Source of the DNA: Paenibacillus herberti | GTDB taxonomy: Bacteria > Bacillota > Bacilli > Paenibacillales > Paenibacillaceae | NCBI RefSeq assembly: GCF_002233675.1 | Contig: NZ_NMUQ01000001.1 | Location: forward strand, 1,704,675 to 1,768,674 | DNA: 64,000 nucleotides | Direction of reading: 5' to 3' | Part shown: one piece after another, positions 53,238 to 62,598 of the stretch | How the letters are laid out: each line of letters opens with the position of its first letter | How positions within the stretch are numbered: the stretch's first letter is position 1 | Program-made: the position numbers and the translations under genes | Notes under the pieces: generated by a model | Databases searched by the model: none | Told to the model about the DNA's origin: nothing | The model's input: the letters and a program-made list of their open reading frames with translations, nothing else

Positions 53238-54535
53238 CAGTTGCCCGCCAGCCTGCGGTAGCAAGCTTCCGCCTCTGCCTTGATCTTCTCTTCATCAAGC
53301 AGCAGGCAAATTCCGCCCCGTACAACTTGTTGACCGTTCACCCATACATCGCGAACATCGCGACCGGATGCAGAATAAACGAGATGTGAGATCATATCCG
53401 TTTGTGGATAGAAATGCGGTTGGTCAGCATCCAGCGCGATGAAGTCAGCCTTCATACCAGCTCGAAGCGCTCCCAGTTGCGGCTGACGAATCGTCGCCGC
53501 TCCGCCTAGCGTGGCAAGCTGCAGCGCTTGCGTTGCCGGAATAACGGTTGGATCACCGGAGACGCCTTTGTGAATTAGCGCTGCCAAGCGAATCTCGTCA
53601 AATAAATCCAGGTTGTTGTTGCTTGCCGCACTATCGGTGCCAAGCGACACTGTAACACCTGCTTTAAGCAGCTCTGGTACTCGGGCAACACCGCTTGCCA
53701 GCTTCAGGTTGCTGGCTGCGTTATGAGATACCGCTACACCGCGTTCGGCCAGCAAGCTGATCTCCTCGTCGGTCAGATGCACGGCATGAGCGACAAAGCT
53801 CGGGCGGGAGAAGAAGCCCAAGCGATCGAGATGTTCTACCGGACGCACACCGTAATCGCGAACATTTTGTTCCACTTCGGCTACCGTTTCGGACATATGC
53901 GTATGCATCGGGAGATCATAATCATGTGCAGCTTGCACAAATTTCTCGATGAATTCTGGTGGACAGGTATAAGGGGCATGAGGACTCATCATCGTCATGA
54001 TCCGCCCATCTGCGGCTCCGTTCCAATCCTTGGCGAACTGTACGGCCTCAGCTAGCTTTTGGTTCTGCACATCCTCTGGACATAGTCCGATTGCACCGCG
54101 CATAAGTACACCGCGCATACCGGACTGTTGTACAACTTTAGCCACTTCGTCCATCCGATCATACATATCAACAAACGTCGTCGTACCGCTTTTCAGCATT
54201 TCCAGAACGGCTAGCGAAGTTCCCCACTTAACGTCCGCATCCGTGAACTTGGCTTCCATCGGCCACATATAGTCCTGCAACCAAGTCTGAAGCGCCTCAT
54301 CATCCGAATAACCGCGCAGCAGCGACATCGCAGCATGTCCGTGAGTGTTAATCAGACCAGGCATAAATACTTTTTTGCTGCCGTCGACTTTGACCGAGAT
54401 GGAATCCGCATCCTGCGGACGCTCTTTGCCTATGTAGGTGATACGATCATTCTCGATCACCATATGTCCTTGTACGACTGGCTGGCTTTCGTCCATCGTG
54501 ACGAAAGTTCCATTTTCAATCCACCATTTGTTCAT
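53237..54535 (-). CDS. mtaD: 5-methylthioadenosine/S-adenosylhomocysteine deaminase
   Basis: 432 aa amidohydrolase. Metal ligands: GLINTHGHAAMSLLRG (two His), DLPMHTHMSET (His) and SLGTDSAASNNNLDLFDE (Asp). The sequence fits MtaD/TrzA-type deaminases that convert MTA or SAH to the inosyl compounds. Its ATG overlaps the end of rex by 20 bases. It gives the organism a second way to process MTA, besides the mtn genes at 21-30 kb. Weak ribosome binding site (AAGGACGG). Confidence 0.87.
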   Translation of the reverse strand: MNKWWIENGTFVTMDESQPVVQGHMVIENDRITYIGKERPQDADSISVKVDGSKKVFMPGLINTHGHAAMSLLRGYSDDEALQTWLQDYMWPMEAKFTDADVKWGTSLAVLEMLKSGTTTFVDMYDRMDEVAKVVQQSGMRGVLMRGAIGLCPEDVQNQKLAEAVQFAKDWNGAADGRIMTMMSPHAPYTCPPEFIEKFVQAAHDYDLPMHTHMSETVAEVEQNVRDYGVRPVEHLDRLGFFSRPSFVAHAVHLTDEEISLLAERGVAVSHNAASNLKLASGVARVPELLKAGVTVSLGTDSAASNNNLDLFDEIRLAALIHKGVSGDPTVIPATQALQLATLGGAATIRQPQLGALRAGMKADFIALDADQPHFYPQTDMISHLVYSASGRDVRDVWVNGQQVVRGGICLLLDEEKIKAEAEACYRRLAGN

Positions 54536-55178
54536 CGTCTACCGTACCGTCCTTATTCATATAGTAGGCCAAGCTCAGCAGTTGAGTCGTAAAATCGGCA
54601 TAATGAATCCGCACATGGTCCGGAGCTTTCAGCACGACAGGAGCAAAGTTGAGAATGCCCTTCACTCCGGCCTCGATGAATCGATCGGCCACATTTTGCG
54701 CTTCTCCCGCCGGCACCGTAATGATACCAATCTGGATACCATCCTCGCGTACTTTATCCTGCAGCTGATCGATCGGCAGCACTTCAAGAGAGTTAATTCG
54801 TTTGCCGATCTTCGCAGGGCTGGCATCGAAAACAGCTGTTATTTTCATATTATCCTTAACATAAGAGCTGTAGTTGCATAACGCATGACCGAGATTACCC
54901 GCGCCCGCAAGCCCCACTAACATCGGTTGGTCAAGCTTGAGGATGCCGCGGATTTTCTCGATGAGATAATTGACGTCATAACCGACGCCTTTACGGCCGA
55001 ATTCGCCGAAGTAAGCGAGATCCTTGCGGATCTGCGCCGGATTCAGCTCCAGCTTGCGGCCGAGCTCCTGGCTGCTCACGGTTTGAACATCACGAATGTG
55101 CAGGTCGTTCAGCACTTGCAGATAAACCGGAAGTCGGCGAACGACCGCCTCCGATATTGGTTTTCCTAGTTTGCTCAA
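54516..55178 (-). CDS. rex: Redox-sensing transcriptional repressor Rex
   Basis: 220 aa. N-terminal winged helix (about 1-80; RRLPVYLQVLNDLHIRDVQ; LGRKLELNPAQIRKDLAYFGEFG) and a Rossmann domain binding NADH (VGLAGAGNLGHALCNY). Rex represses fermentation genes until the NADH/NAD ratio rises. I chose the TTG start at 55178, with AAGGAGG 10 nt before it; it overlaps the dinG stop by 4 bases (TTGA). An earlier in-frame ATG at 55214 would lie inside dinG. Possible targets in this window include hbd and ackA, but I found no clear Rex box there. Confidence 0.95.
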   Translation of the reverse strand: MSKLGKPISEAVVRRLPVYLQVLNDLHIRDVQTVSSQELGRKLELNPAQIRKDLAYFGEFGRKGVGYDVNYLIEKIRGILKLDQPMLVGLAGAGNLGHALCNYSSYVKDNMKITAVFDASPAKIGKRINSLEVLPIDQLQDKVREDGIQIGIITVPAGEAQNVADRFIEAGVKGILNFAPVVLKAPDHVRIHYADFTTQLLSLAYYMNKDGTVDDEQMVD

Positions 55179-58036
55179 GGCTGCGCGGCCTCCTTTTGAT
55201 CGCTCTGCATCCATTCCCTCATACGAGGGATGAACTGCTCGGCATACATATGTTCAATTTTAGGGCCCGGCAGCGAATAAAGGAAGTGTTTTCCATAAAA
55301 GGTCTCGATAACACGTGTATCATAGATAAGTACAATGCCCTTGTCCCTGGAGGTTCGGATCAGTCTGCCAAACCCTTGCTTGAAACGGATGACCGCCTGC
55401 GGGACGGACAGCTTCATGAACGGATTCTGCCCCGTCTCCTGCAGCAGCTCGGCTTTGGCTTCCTGCAGAGGATGATTCGGCGGCTGGAACGGCAGCCTTA
55501 CAATCGCCAAGCAAACAAGCGCGTCTCCCGGAATGTCGACTCCTTCCCAGAAGCTGCTCGTGCCGAGCAACACAGAGGCCGGCTGCTGGCGGAAAAGTCT
55601 CGTCAGCTTGCTGCGATTGCTGCTGTCAATTCCTTGTCCCAGCACCTGGATACCAGAGCCAAGCAGCGCTTCCTTGAGCGGCTCATACACTTCCTTGAGC
55701 ATGCGGTAGCTGGTGAACAGCACCAGCATCCGTCCTCCCGTCTCCATGGCAGCAGCCGAGAGCGATTCTACTAGCTTATTGATGTAAGCTGGATCAGCCG
55801 CAGCGCCCTTAACCTTCGGAAAGTCTCTTGGGATCATAACAAGCGCCTGCGAGCGATAATGGAAAGGTGAAGGCAGCTGCACTGTCCGAGCATAATGCGG
55901 ATTTTCCAGATTCAAGCCAACTTGCTCGGCAGCGTATTGGAACGACTTTTGTACGGTTAACGTGGCCGAGGTAATGACAACACTTTTTTTGCTTTCAAAA
56001 AAGTATTCCTTAATCTGTCCGCTCACATCGGCTGGCACGGTATGAAGCTGTACACTTTTCGTCCGCGTGCTCGCGCTCGACTCGATCCAGTACACCATCT
56101 CCGGCTTATCCGCCCGCACGAACACCTTAAGCTCGTCGCGGATGCGTCCTCCATCCTTAACCGCTCCCGCCAGATCCGTTACCATGCCCTGCAGGGCATT
56201 GCCATCCAGCTTATCCTTCATCTCAGAGCTCATCTTGTCCAGCACCTTGAACACCTTATTCATTTCCTTGAAAAAGAGCGACTCCTCAAACTCGATCGCT
56301 TCCCATGCCTTCGGCAGCTCACCGGGCTTGAGCCTGACGATCGTCTGGCCGGCTTCAGCCGCTCCAGCAGCAGGTGTAGAAAGCGCCTGAAGCAGCTCAA
56401 ATAGCTTTTCCCAAGTATCTTTTAAAGACCCAAAGCGCGGAATGACCTCGTCAAGCTGCTCCGTCCATTTGCTGACATCATCCCCGTCCTCGCCTTGAAT
56501 ATGCGAGCGCAGCTGCGGTAGCAGGCCGTTGCGGGAATCTTTAGCCAACCTGTTAGCCAGGTTCAAGAACCCATAAAAGCCAAGCTGCTGACCGAGATGT
56601 TTGCCCGCCACTTCCTCCAGCTGATGGCCTTCATCGATAACAAGATATTCATAAGCAGGAAGCAGTCGATGATCGGCTCTAATATCCGTGAACAGCAAAG
56701 AATGGTTAGTAATAACGACATCAGCCAGGTTGGATTCTTGTTTAGCCCGATGGTAAAAACAACGTTTGAACCAAGGACAGGCCCGGTTGAGGCAGGAATC
56801 CGCATCACTGGAAACGGTGTTCCAGAATTCGCCGCCGCGATTGCCAAAGTTGATTTCCTCTTGGTCTCCGGTTTCCGTCTCCCCAAGCCAAACGAGCATT
56901 TGTGTGGCGGTCAACCTTTCGTCGCCGCCTGCGGACAGTTCCAACGTTTGCAGTCTCGTCTCAAACTTGCGCAAGCAGATGTAGTTTCCTCTGCCCTTGA
57001 ACACGCTGGCGCGGAACGGGAACGGCAGCACATCGCGAAGCAGCGGCAGATCTCTTTGACGCAGTTGCTCCTGCAAATTGATCGTATGCGTGCTTAAGAC
57101 GATTTTGCGCTCGTTTTTGATTCCAAAATATAAAGAAGGAATCAAATATCCGAGCGACTTGCCGGTGCCGGTGCCAGCTTCGATAAGCAAATGGCGATGG
57201 TTCTCGAACGCCTCGTTCACCTCGCGGAACATCGTCACCTGAGCTTCCCTTTCCTCATAGTCCTCGAAGATGGTCTGGAATCCCGTCTTGACCATCTCCA
57301 GATAGTCCTCGAAGCTCATATCCTGCAGTGGATTGTCGGAGCCATCCTCACGTGGAGGCTCCTCCTCCGTCCAATCACCCGACCTAAGCGCGATCTGCCG
57401 GAAGTATTGATGGGAATCTATATCCAGTGCCGTGCTGAGCTGACGCGCTTCCAGTTCACTTGCAAGGAACCAAGCGAGATCCGTGTCTTGTATTATGGCT
57501 GCAAAATGCTGCAGAGTCAGCAATGGCAGTCCGCGCAGCTTTTTGACACATTCGGAAAATAAAATGGCTGTAGCCATTGCATCGCTGTCTGCGCGGTGAT
57601 GCTGATCATGGCGAATGCCGAACTGCTCGGATACCGCGCCAAGCTGATAAGAGCTGAGGGAAGGGAAAAGCAGGCGCAGCATCTCGACCGTATCCAGCCT
57701 GCGTCCAGTGAACGGTGAATAACCTGCCCGATCCAGCGCCATATTAAGGAAACCGGCATCAAATGAAACATTATGGCCGATGAGCACAGCGTCATCAAGC
57801 AGCGGAATCATCTCCAGCATCAGATCATCCGGCTCCGGCGCATCCTGCACCATCGCATCGTCAATACCGGTCAATTGCGTGATGAAGGGCGGTATTGGCA
57901 CACTTGGGCGCACAAAGGAGTTCAGTGTCTTTACGACATTGAACTCCTCGTCCATCAGCACTAGGCCGACTTGTATAAGATCATCTTCACCGCTGTTCGT
58001 GCCGGTGGTTTCTACATCGAGTACCGCATAATTCAT
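55175..58036 (-). CDS. dinG: DinG-family helicase with N-terminal 3'-5' exonuclease domain
   Basis: 953 aa. N-terminal DEDD exonuclease domain (about 1-180; YAVLDVETTGTNSGEDD). The XPD-like helicase follows: Walker A AGTGTGKS (about 286), DEGH box LVIDEGHQ (about 467) and the later FGRLIRTSRDKG. The cysteines around RACPWFKRCFYHRAK fit the Fe-S cluster of the family. It is typical of Firmicute DinG, larger than the E. coli one. ATG 58036 with AGAGGAAG 11 nt upstream; a TTG at 58060 is the alternative. TPR gene directly upstream (24 bp), rex downstream with overlap. Confidence 0.94.
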   Translation of the reverse strand: MNYAVLDVETTGTNSGEDDLIQVGLVLMDEEFNVVKTLNSFVRPSVPIPPFITQLTGIDDAMVQDAPEPDDLMLEMIPLLDDAVLIGHNVSFDAGFLNMALDRAGYSPFTGRRLDTVEMLRLLFPSLSSYQLGAVSEQFGIRHDQHHRADSDAMATAILFSECVKKLRGLPLLTLQHFAAIIQDTDLAWFLASELEARQLSTALDIDSHQYFRQIALRSGDWTEEEPPREDGSDNPLQDMSFEDYLEMVKTGFQTIFEDYEEREAQVTMFREVNEAFENHRHLLIEAGTGTGKSLGYLIPSLYFGIKNERKIVLSTHTINLQEQLRQRDLPLLRDVLPFPFRASVFKGRGNYICLRKFETRLQTLELSAGGDERLTATQMLVWLGETETGDQEEINFGNRGGEFWNTVSSDADSCLNRACPWFKRCFYHRAKQESNLADVVITNHSLLFTDIRADHRLLPAYEYLVIDEGHQLEEVAGKHLGQQLGFYGFLNLANRLAKDSRNGLLPQLRSHIQGEDGDDVSKWTEQLDEVIPRFGSLKDTWEKLFELLQALSTPAAGAAEAGQTIVRLKPGELPKAWEAIEFEESLFFKEMNKVFKVLDKMSSEMKDKLDGNALQGMVTDLAGAVKDGGRIRDELKVFVRADKPEMVYWIESSASTRTKSVQLHTVPADVSGQIKEYFFESKKSVVITSATLTVQKSFQYAAEQVGLNLENPHYARTVQLPSPFHYRSQALVMIPRDFPKVKGAAADPAYINKLVESLSAAAMETGGRMLVLFTSYRMLKEVYEPLKEALLGSGIQVLGQGIDSSNRSKLTRLFRQQPASVLLGTSSFWEGVDIPGDALVCLAIVRLPFQPPNHPLQEAKAELLQETGQNPFMKLSVPQAVIRFKQGFGRLIRTSRDKGIVLIYDTRVIETFYGKHFLYSLPGPKIEHMYAEQFIPRMREWMQSDQKEAAQP

Positions 58037-58060
58037 TGAAGGCCGATCTTCCTCTCGCAA

Positions 58061-58927
58061 TCAAATCAGCTCAGCGCTTCCGAAATAAAGGGATAAAGGG
58101 CCGGGCGCTTGGTGGCATGATTTGAGATTGGTTACGGGATCCTCGAAGCTTGGATCCATCTTGACTGCTTGGCGGAACAATCGTTCCGCTTGCTCCATAT
58201 TAAGGCGTATCGCCTGAATACAGCCCAACGCATTGAAGCTAATCGCTTGCCAGCGCGGATGTTCCGTGAGCGTTGCCAGCAGCTTGAAATGCAGCTCAGC
58301 GTCGTTCCACTGCTGGGTATGCATAAACGACATCGCAAGATATAAACGCGCCAAATTGCATTCCGGCATTAGATCAATCGCAGCTTGGAATTCCAAGACC
58401 GCTTGCGGAAACATGAATAATTTGAAATAACCTTGTCCGCAGGCGATTTTTCGCATCATGTTTTCTTCGGTGTCGAAACTTAAGGCTGCTGCGTTAACTG
58501 GCAACGGGATTTCGCCTTTTGGAGCAGCCTCCTTGGCTATTGGAAGCGAATCCTGTTGGGACGGTTTAGCCACTGGCGAAGATGTAGGGCGCTTCAACGA
58601 TGGCGGCTCCATCATTAGAGGCAGCTTAGCCTTAGCTAGGCGGCCGGGTTGTCCTGTTGGCTGGGGAGCATGAGCTCCTGAAAGCCCCTTGTGGATAGCG
58701 GCTACTCCGCCAAGGCCGGCAGCCGCTGCCTCCGTTGGGAATGCATCCTGAAAGTCAACCAGCTTTTCCTCGAAAACAAGCCATTCATCAATAAATTGGT
58801 CGCTGATACCGCGAAGCTGGATCAGCTGTCCGAGCAGCTGCTCGCGTTCCCCCGGACTGCAGCCGGGACAACGTAGCATGATGTCGTCCAGCATCTCATT
58901 CATGACGGCAAACATCGGCTCAAACAT
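58061..58927 (-). CDS. Tetratricopeptide-repeat protein
   Basis: 288 aa. N-terminal helical part (1-70) with two cysteines (LRCPGCSPGERE), a Pro/Lys/Ser-rich linker (about 85-140), then two to three TPR units (about 155-275; YFKLFMFPQAVLEFQAAIDL, LYLAMSFMHTQQWNDAELHF, LFRQAVKMDPSFEDPV). Such proteins mediate protein contacts; no partner can be named. The stop is 24 bp before the dinG start. It separates panD from dinG, which are adjacent in B. subtilis. Confidence 0.78.
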   Translation of the reverse strand: MFEPMFAVMNEMLDDIMLRCPGCSPGEREQLLGQLIQLRGISDQFIDEWLVFEEKLVDFQDAFPTEAAAAGLGGVAAIHKGLSGAHAPQPTGQPGRLAKAKLPLMMEPPSLKRPTSSPVAKPSQQDSLPIAKEAAPKGEIPLPVNAAALSFDTEENMMRKIACGQGYFKLFMFPQAVLEFQAAIDLMPECNLARLYLAMSFMHTQQWNDAELHFKLLATLTEHPRWQAISFNALGCIQAIRLNMEQAERLFRQAVKMDPSFEDPVTNLKSCHQAPGPLSLYFGSAELI

Positions 58928-59060
58928 CGCTTAACACCCGCCTTCGGCTCTGGGATGAGTCCTCACTTGGATTCAGTTGATAAGGCGATTCAAAGGCCCA
59001 AGCCTTCAATGCCGTACCCTCATTCTGCTTCCGATGAGCCCCACCTATACCCGGCGGCGA

Positions 59061-59092
59061 CAGTTCCCTAATGCGGGCGCATTAGGGAACTG
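59061..59092. repeat. 14-bp inverted repeat after panD
   Basis: CAGTTCCCTAATGC (59061-59074) pairs perfectly with 59079-59092 around a GGGC loop. No T run follows on either strand, so it is not a standard terminator. It may protect the 3' end of the panBCD message or act as a Rho-independent site with weak tail. Confidence 0.6.
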
Positions 59093-59095
59093 AAA

Positions 59096-59479
59096 TCACA
59101 AAATATCCCCGTGAATTTCTTTGTCCAAGATCTGGATAGGTTTATTATTCTCATCCAGAATGACAATTTTAGGAGTGTATTCACGAGCTTCTTGTTCATC
59201 CATAGTGGCATAAGAAATGATGATGACCTTGTCGCCAGGCTGTACGCGCCGTGCGGCCGCTCCATTTAAGCAGATCACGCCACTGCCTCTCGGCCCTGAA
59301 ATGACGTAAGTCTCGAAACGTTCTCCATTGTTGTTATTGACGATCTGAACCTTCTCATTGGCCCACAAATCAGCCTTATCCATCAAGTCTTCATCTATTG
59401 TAATGCTGCCCACATAGTTCAGGTTTGCCTCTGTTACGGTGGCACGATGCAGTTTGGACTTCATCATAGTGCGGAACAT
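59096..59479 (-). CDS. panD: Aspartate 1-decarboxylase proenzyme
   Basis: 127 aa. Makes beta-alanine from aspartate for pantothenate. The self-cleavage site is Gly24-Ser25 in NYVGSITID, which creates the pyruvoyl group; K9 and the YISYATMDE region are also conserved. Starts 4 bp after panC. Last gene of panBCD, followed by an inverted repeat. Confidence 0.97.
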   Translation of the reverse strand: MFRTMMKSKLHRATVTEANLNYVGSITIDEDLMDKADLWANEKVQIVNNNNGERFETYVISGPRGSGVICLNGAAARRVQPGDKVIIISYATMDEQEAREYTPKIVILDENNKPIQILDKEIHGDIL

Positions 59480-59483
59480 AGGG

Positions 59484-60401
59484 TCATGCCCCTTTCATAG
59501 AAAGTATGGCGTTGTCGATCAGTCGCGTATTGCCGAAACGAACAGCAAGTGCAAGGAGCAGCGGTGAATGCTGCAACGCCTCGTCCAGCTGCTGTTGCGG
59601 CTCAATGGCTTCCAGTGAAGGATACCTTCTTAGCTCGGCATAGTCAATGGATGCTAGCGGTGAGCGGGACAGCGCCAGGCGGACTCTCTCCTCGAGCTGG
59701 CCTGCTGTTATACCAGCTTCCTTGGACCAATGGGACGCTTGCTGTAGCGTGCGAGAGAGCACAAGCGCCTCAACTCGCTGCTGGGGCGACAAATACACAT
59801 TGCGTGAGCTGAGCGCTAAGCCGTCCTGCTCCCGCAGCGTTGGACAAGCAACGATCTCCACATTGAAGTTTAGATCATCAACCATCTGCTGCACAACCGC
59901 CACTTGCTGGGCATCCTTGAGGCCGAAGTAGGCCCGAGTCGGCTCCACGATATGGAATAGTTTGCTTACGACTGTACCCACACCGTCGAAATGACCCGGC
60001 CTGGAAGCTCCACAGAGTGATTCCGTCACTTCACTCACGAGAACTCGGGTAAGCGCCCGACGAGGATACATCTCCTGCACGGAGGGCAGAAACACAATAT
60101 CCGCCCCTTCACGCTGAGCTAACTTCAGATCACGCTCTTCATCGCGCGGATAACGATCCAGATCCTCAGTCGGTCCAAATTGCAACGGGTTTACGAAAAT
60201 GGACAGCACCGTGAGGCCATTCTCGGCAGCGCTGCGACGAATGAGGCTGCCGTGGCCGTCATGCAAAAATCCCATCGTCGGCACAAAGCCCGTTTTTAAG
60301 CCGGATGTCTCGCTTCTGCGGCGCGCCAACGTCTCGCGGAGCTCCTTGATCGTCCGCACAACAAGCGGCGTTTTTTGCCTGGATTGTGTCAACGTGCTCA
60401 T
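59484..60401 (-). CDS. panC: Pantothenate synthetase
   Basis: 305 aa. Joins pantoate with beta-alanine using ATP. Motifs: [18 protein letters not shown] (HIGH-like), [11 protein letters not shown]-type segment ([18 protein letters not shown]), [13 protein letters not shown] and [10 protein letters not shown] (KMSKS equivalent). The start overlaps the panB stop by 4 bases (ATGA), so translation is coupled. About 20 residues longer at the N-terminus ([20 protein letters not shown]) than the E. coli form. Confidence 0.96.
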   Translation of the reverse strand: MSTLTQSRQKTPLVVRTIKELRETLARRRSETSGLKTGFVPTMGFLHDGHGSLIRRSAAENGLTVLSIFVNPLQFGPTEDLDRYPRDEERDLKLAQREGADIVFLPSVQEMYPRRALTRVLVSEVTESLCGASRPGHFDGVGTVVSKLFHIVEPTRAYFGLKDAQQVAVVQQMVDDLNFNVEIVACPTLREQDGLALSSRNVYLSPQQRVEALVLSRTLQQASHWSKEAGITAGQLEERVRLALSRSPLASIDYAELRRYPSLEAIEPQQQLDEALQHSPLLLALAVRFGNTRLIDNAILSMKGA

Positions 60402-61249
60402 TTGCTTTCGCCTCCATACAATGCGGCTGGCTGCTGCGCTGCGGCTCCGAAAGTATGCTCCTCGCTCGGGAAGCTGCCTGCCTTCACTTCTTGCACGAAG
60501 CTGCCGAGCGCTTCGCGGATGATTCCACCTACATTGGCATAGGTTTTGACGAATTTCTTAGGTATATAGGGTGAAGCATATTGAATGACATCATGATAAA
60601 CAAGTACTTGGCCGTCGCATCCTGCTCCTGCACCGATTCCGATAGTCGGAATATCCAGCTTGCGGGAAATACGCGTCGCGATCGTGCCTGTAACTAGCTC
60701 CAGCACGACCCCATATGCGCCAGCCTGCTGAAGCGCAAGTGCATCGGATTCCAGCCGCGCCGCCTCGGCCTCCAACTTGCCTTGGATCTTATATCCTCCA
60801 AGCTGGTGAACCGACTGCGGTGTTAGGCCGATATGACCGATAACGGGAATACCTGCATCAACACAAGCGCGGACATACTCCGCTACCTCTTCGCCGCCTT
60901 CGATTTTCACCGAATGGGCATGGCCTTCTTGCATCAGCCGGGCTGCTCCTCGCAGCGTATCTTCACGGCTAATGCGCGCCGTCATGAACGGCATATCAAC
61001 GATGCGGAATGTGTTCGCCGCGCCACGCGCGACCGAACGCGCATGAAAAATCATATCGTCCAGCGTAACCGGTATTGTCGTGTTGTAACCAAGTACGACA
61101 TTGCCGAGCGAGTCACCGACTAAAATAGTGTCAACTCCCGCTTCCTCAGCCAACTTCGCTGAAGGATAATCGTAAGCCGTCAACATCGTGATCGGCTCTC
61201 CTTCTTTTTTCATTCGCTGCAGCTTCGTAATCGTGAGGGCTTGTTTCAT
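60398..61249 (-). CDS. panB: Ketopantoate hydroxymethyltransferase
   Basis: 283 aa. Transfers a hydroxymethyl group from methylene-THF to ketoisovalerate, the first committed step to pantothenate. Motifs: LTAYDYPSAKLAEEAGVD, VGDSLGNVVLG and GIGAGAGCDGQVLVYHD. The ATG at 61249 has GGGG 9 nt upstream; the frame extends 16 codons further toward the attenuator. It is the first gene of panBCD and is preceded by a promoter, a leader of about 250 nt and an intrinsic terminator, so it is probably attenuated. Confidence 0.97.
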   Translation of the reverse strand: MKQALTITKLQRMKKEGEPITMLTAYDYPSAKLAEEAGVDTILVGDSLGNVVLGYNTTIPVTLDDMIFHARSVARGAANTFRIVDMPFMTARISREDTLRGAARLMQEGHAHSVKIEGGEEVAEYVRACVDAGIPVIGHIGLTPQSVHQLGGYKIQGKLEAEAARLESDALALQQAGAYGVVLELVTGTIATRISRKLDIPTIGIGAGAGCDGQVLVYHDVIQYASPYIPKKFVKTYANVGGIIREALGSFVQEVKAGSFPSEEHTFGAAAQQPAALYGGESK

Positions 61250-61297
61250 TTTGTAAATCCCCTTTCCGGTGCTCGGAATATTGTTTAGTGTGAACAC

Positions 61298-61327
61298 AAA
61301 AAAACCTTTTAGCCGTTAGCTAAAAAG
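61298..61327 (-). terminator. Attenuator terminator in the panB leader
   Basis: On the minus strand CTTTTTAGC and GCTAAAAGG pair (one or two G-T pairs) around a short loop and are followed by seven T residues, ending about 50 bp before the panB ATG. The gene upstream (birA) has its own terminator at 61567-61612, so this one must act on panBCD itself. Confidence 0.8.
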
Positions 61328-61506
61328 TCCAGCCCGAAAAAGGATGTCCTGGCGGCAGCGAGCTTCCTTCCGTCCCGGTCCGCAAAGCGGCTCCAAGCAA
61401 AAGGTACACACTTCCTTGTCCATTCCTTCTTATAAAACAGCAGACGAATTGCTATCTGCCCGGCTGTGCCAGTGCGGTTCAAAATCATCAGGATACCGCC
61501 CGGTCA
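61328..61506 (-). ncRNA. Structured panB leader, possible cis-regulatory RNA
   Basis: From the expected start near 61506 to the attenuator. Short complementary segments are visible (for example ACCGGGCGGT near the start, GGAGCCGC/GCGGACC around 61390-61400, GCCGCCAGG), but I cannot draw a firm fold. No T-box or SAM, TPP or lysine riboswitch consensus is present. A pan-motif RNA or a new leader class is possible given the gene downstream. Confidence 0.45.
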
Positions 61507-61512
61507 CCATCG

Positions 61513-61541
61513 ATTATACCAGATCAACCCATTCCCGTAAA
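61513..61541 (-). promoter_or_regulatory. Promoter of panBCD
   Basis: TTTACG (61536-61541) and TATAAT (61513-61518) on the minus strand are separated by exactly 17 bp. Confidence 0.75.
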
Positions 61542-61566
61542 CGCATCTAGTTAGGCATGTGGCTAG

Positions 61567-61612
61567 AAAAAAAGAGCTGCCCCGAGGTCATTAAACACCT
61601 TGAGACAGCACT
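61567..61612 (-). terminator. Intrinsic terminator after birA
   Basis: GCTGTCTCAAGGT and ACCTCGGGGCAGC pair (several G-T) around an 8-nt loop, followed by seven T residues on the minus strand, directly after the birA stop. Confidence 0.85.
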
Positions 61613-61614
61613 AA

Positions 61615-62598
61615 TTATGATTTAGGGACAACCTCCCCCATCTCTGCGGAAAATAAAGTTTGCATCGTTCCGTCTTCCATTTTCACCATCAGCGCGCCCG
61701 TTTCATGCAAGCCGACCGGAGTCCCCTCCAGACTGCCTTGCGGCGTGCGCAGCACCGTCTTCTTATGCAGGGAAACAGATAACGCCTCCCAGATCGAGCG
61801 AATCGGTGCGAAACCCTCCGTCAAATAGAGGTCGTACAACGTCTCCCATTCCAGCAAGAAGGAAGCTGCCAGGCTAGCTCTGGAAAAACCGCGACCAGCA
61901 GCCAAACGCAGCGAAATCGCCCTTTCCAGCAGCTCCGCCGGATAATCTTCCGTTGTCAGATTGACGCTGATGCCAATTCCGGCGACAACATAGCTGAGAC
62001 GCTCATCCTCCGCTGCGGATTCAAGCAAAATGCCGCTCAACTTGCGCCCTCCGATCATCAGATCGTTCGGCCATTTGATGCCGATGTCGAGCGCCGTTTC
62101 TGCACGCAGCGAACGACAGAGCGCCACAGCGGTAAGCAGCGTAAGCTGAGGTGCGCTGCCAACGGGCAACTTCGGACGCAGCACCATGCTCATCCACAAC
62201 CCTTTGCCATAAGGAGAAACCCAGCCTCTGCCCATCCGCCCACGACCGTTCAACTGCTGCTCAGCGAGCACGAGCGTGCCTTCCTCTGCTCCCTGCTGTG
62301 CTAACTGCTGAACGATATTCTGTGTGGAATCCACCTTCTGCAAAACGACCAGCTTTCGTCCAAAAGCTCGCGTTTTTAGCATTCCCTCCAAAATGGAGGC
62401 ATCAAGGGGATCTGGCCGCCCGACAAGCCGGTAGCCGAGCTTGCGCGAGGCTTCGAATTCATAACCTTGCTCCTGCAGCTTGTGGATGCTTTTCCATACT
62501 GCGGTGCGGCTTACGCCGAGCTCCTTGCTAACCGTCTCTCCCGACAAAAAGCTCTCTCCCGCCTGCTCGAAAAGCTTCAGCAGCTGGTTTGTATTCAT
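61615..62598 (-). CDS. birA: Biotin-protein ligase / biotin repressor
   Basis: 327 aa. N-terminal winged helix (about 1-65; LSGETVSKELGVSRTAVWKSI) for repression of biotin genes. The ligase domain has the biotinyl-AMP loop GRGRMGRGWVSPYGKGLW (about 115-132) and KWPNDLMIGGRKLSGIL. A C-terminal SH3-like domain is present (about 275-325). It biotinylates acetyl-CoA and pyruvate carboxylases. Its ATG overlaps the cca stop by 4 bases. Terminator follows. Confidence 0.95.
   Translation of the reverse strand: MNTNQLLKLFEQAGESFLSGETVSKELGVSRTAVWKSIHKLQEQGYEFEASRKLGYRLVGRPDPLDASILEGMLKTRAFGRKLVVLQKVDSTQNIVQQLAQQGAEEGTLVLAEQQLNGRGRMGRGWVSPYGKGLWMSMVLRPKLPVGSAPQLTLLTAVALCRSLRAETALDIGIKWPNDLMIGGRKLSGILLESAAEDERLSYVVAGIGISVNLTTEDYPAELLERAISLRLAAGRGFSRASLAASFLLEWETLYDLYLTEGFAPIRSIWEALSVSLHKKTVLRTPQGSLEGTPVGLHETGALMVKMEDGTMQTLFSAEMGEVVPKS

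Noticed and set aside
61344-61550. A 68-codon plus-strand frame upstream of panB
   Set aside because: It has no ribosome binding site and runs against the panBCD promoter and leader, which explain the region better.
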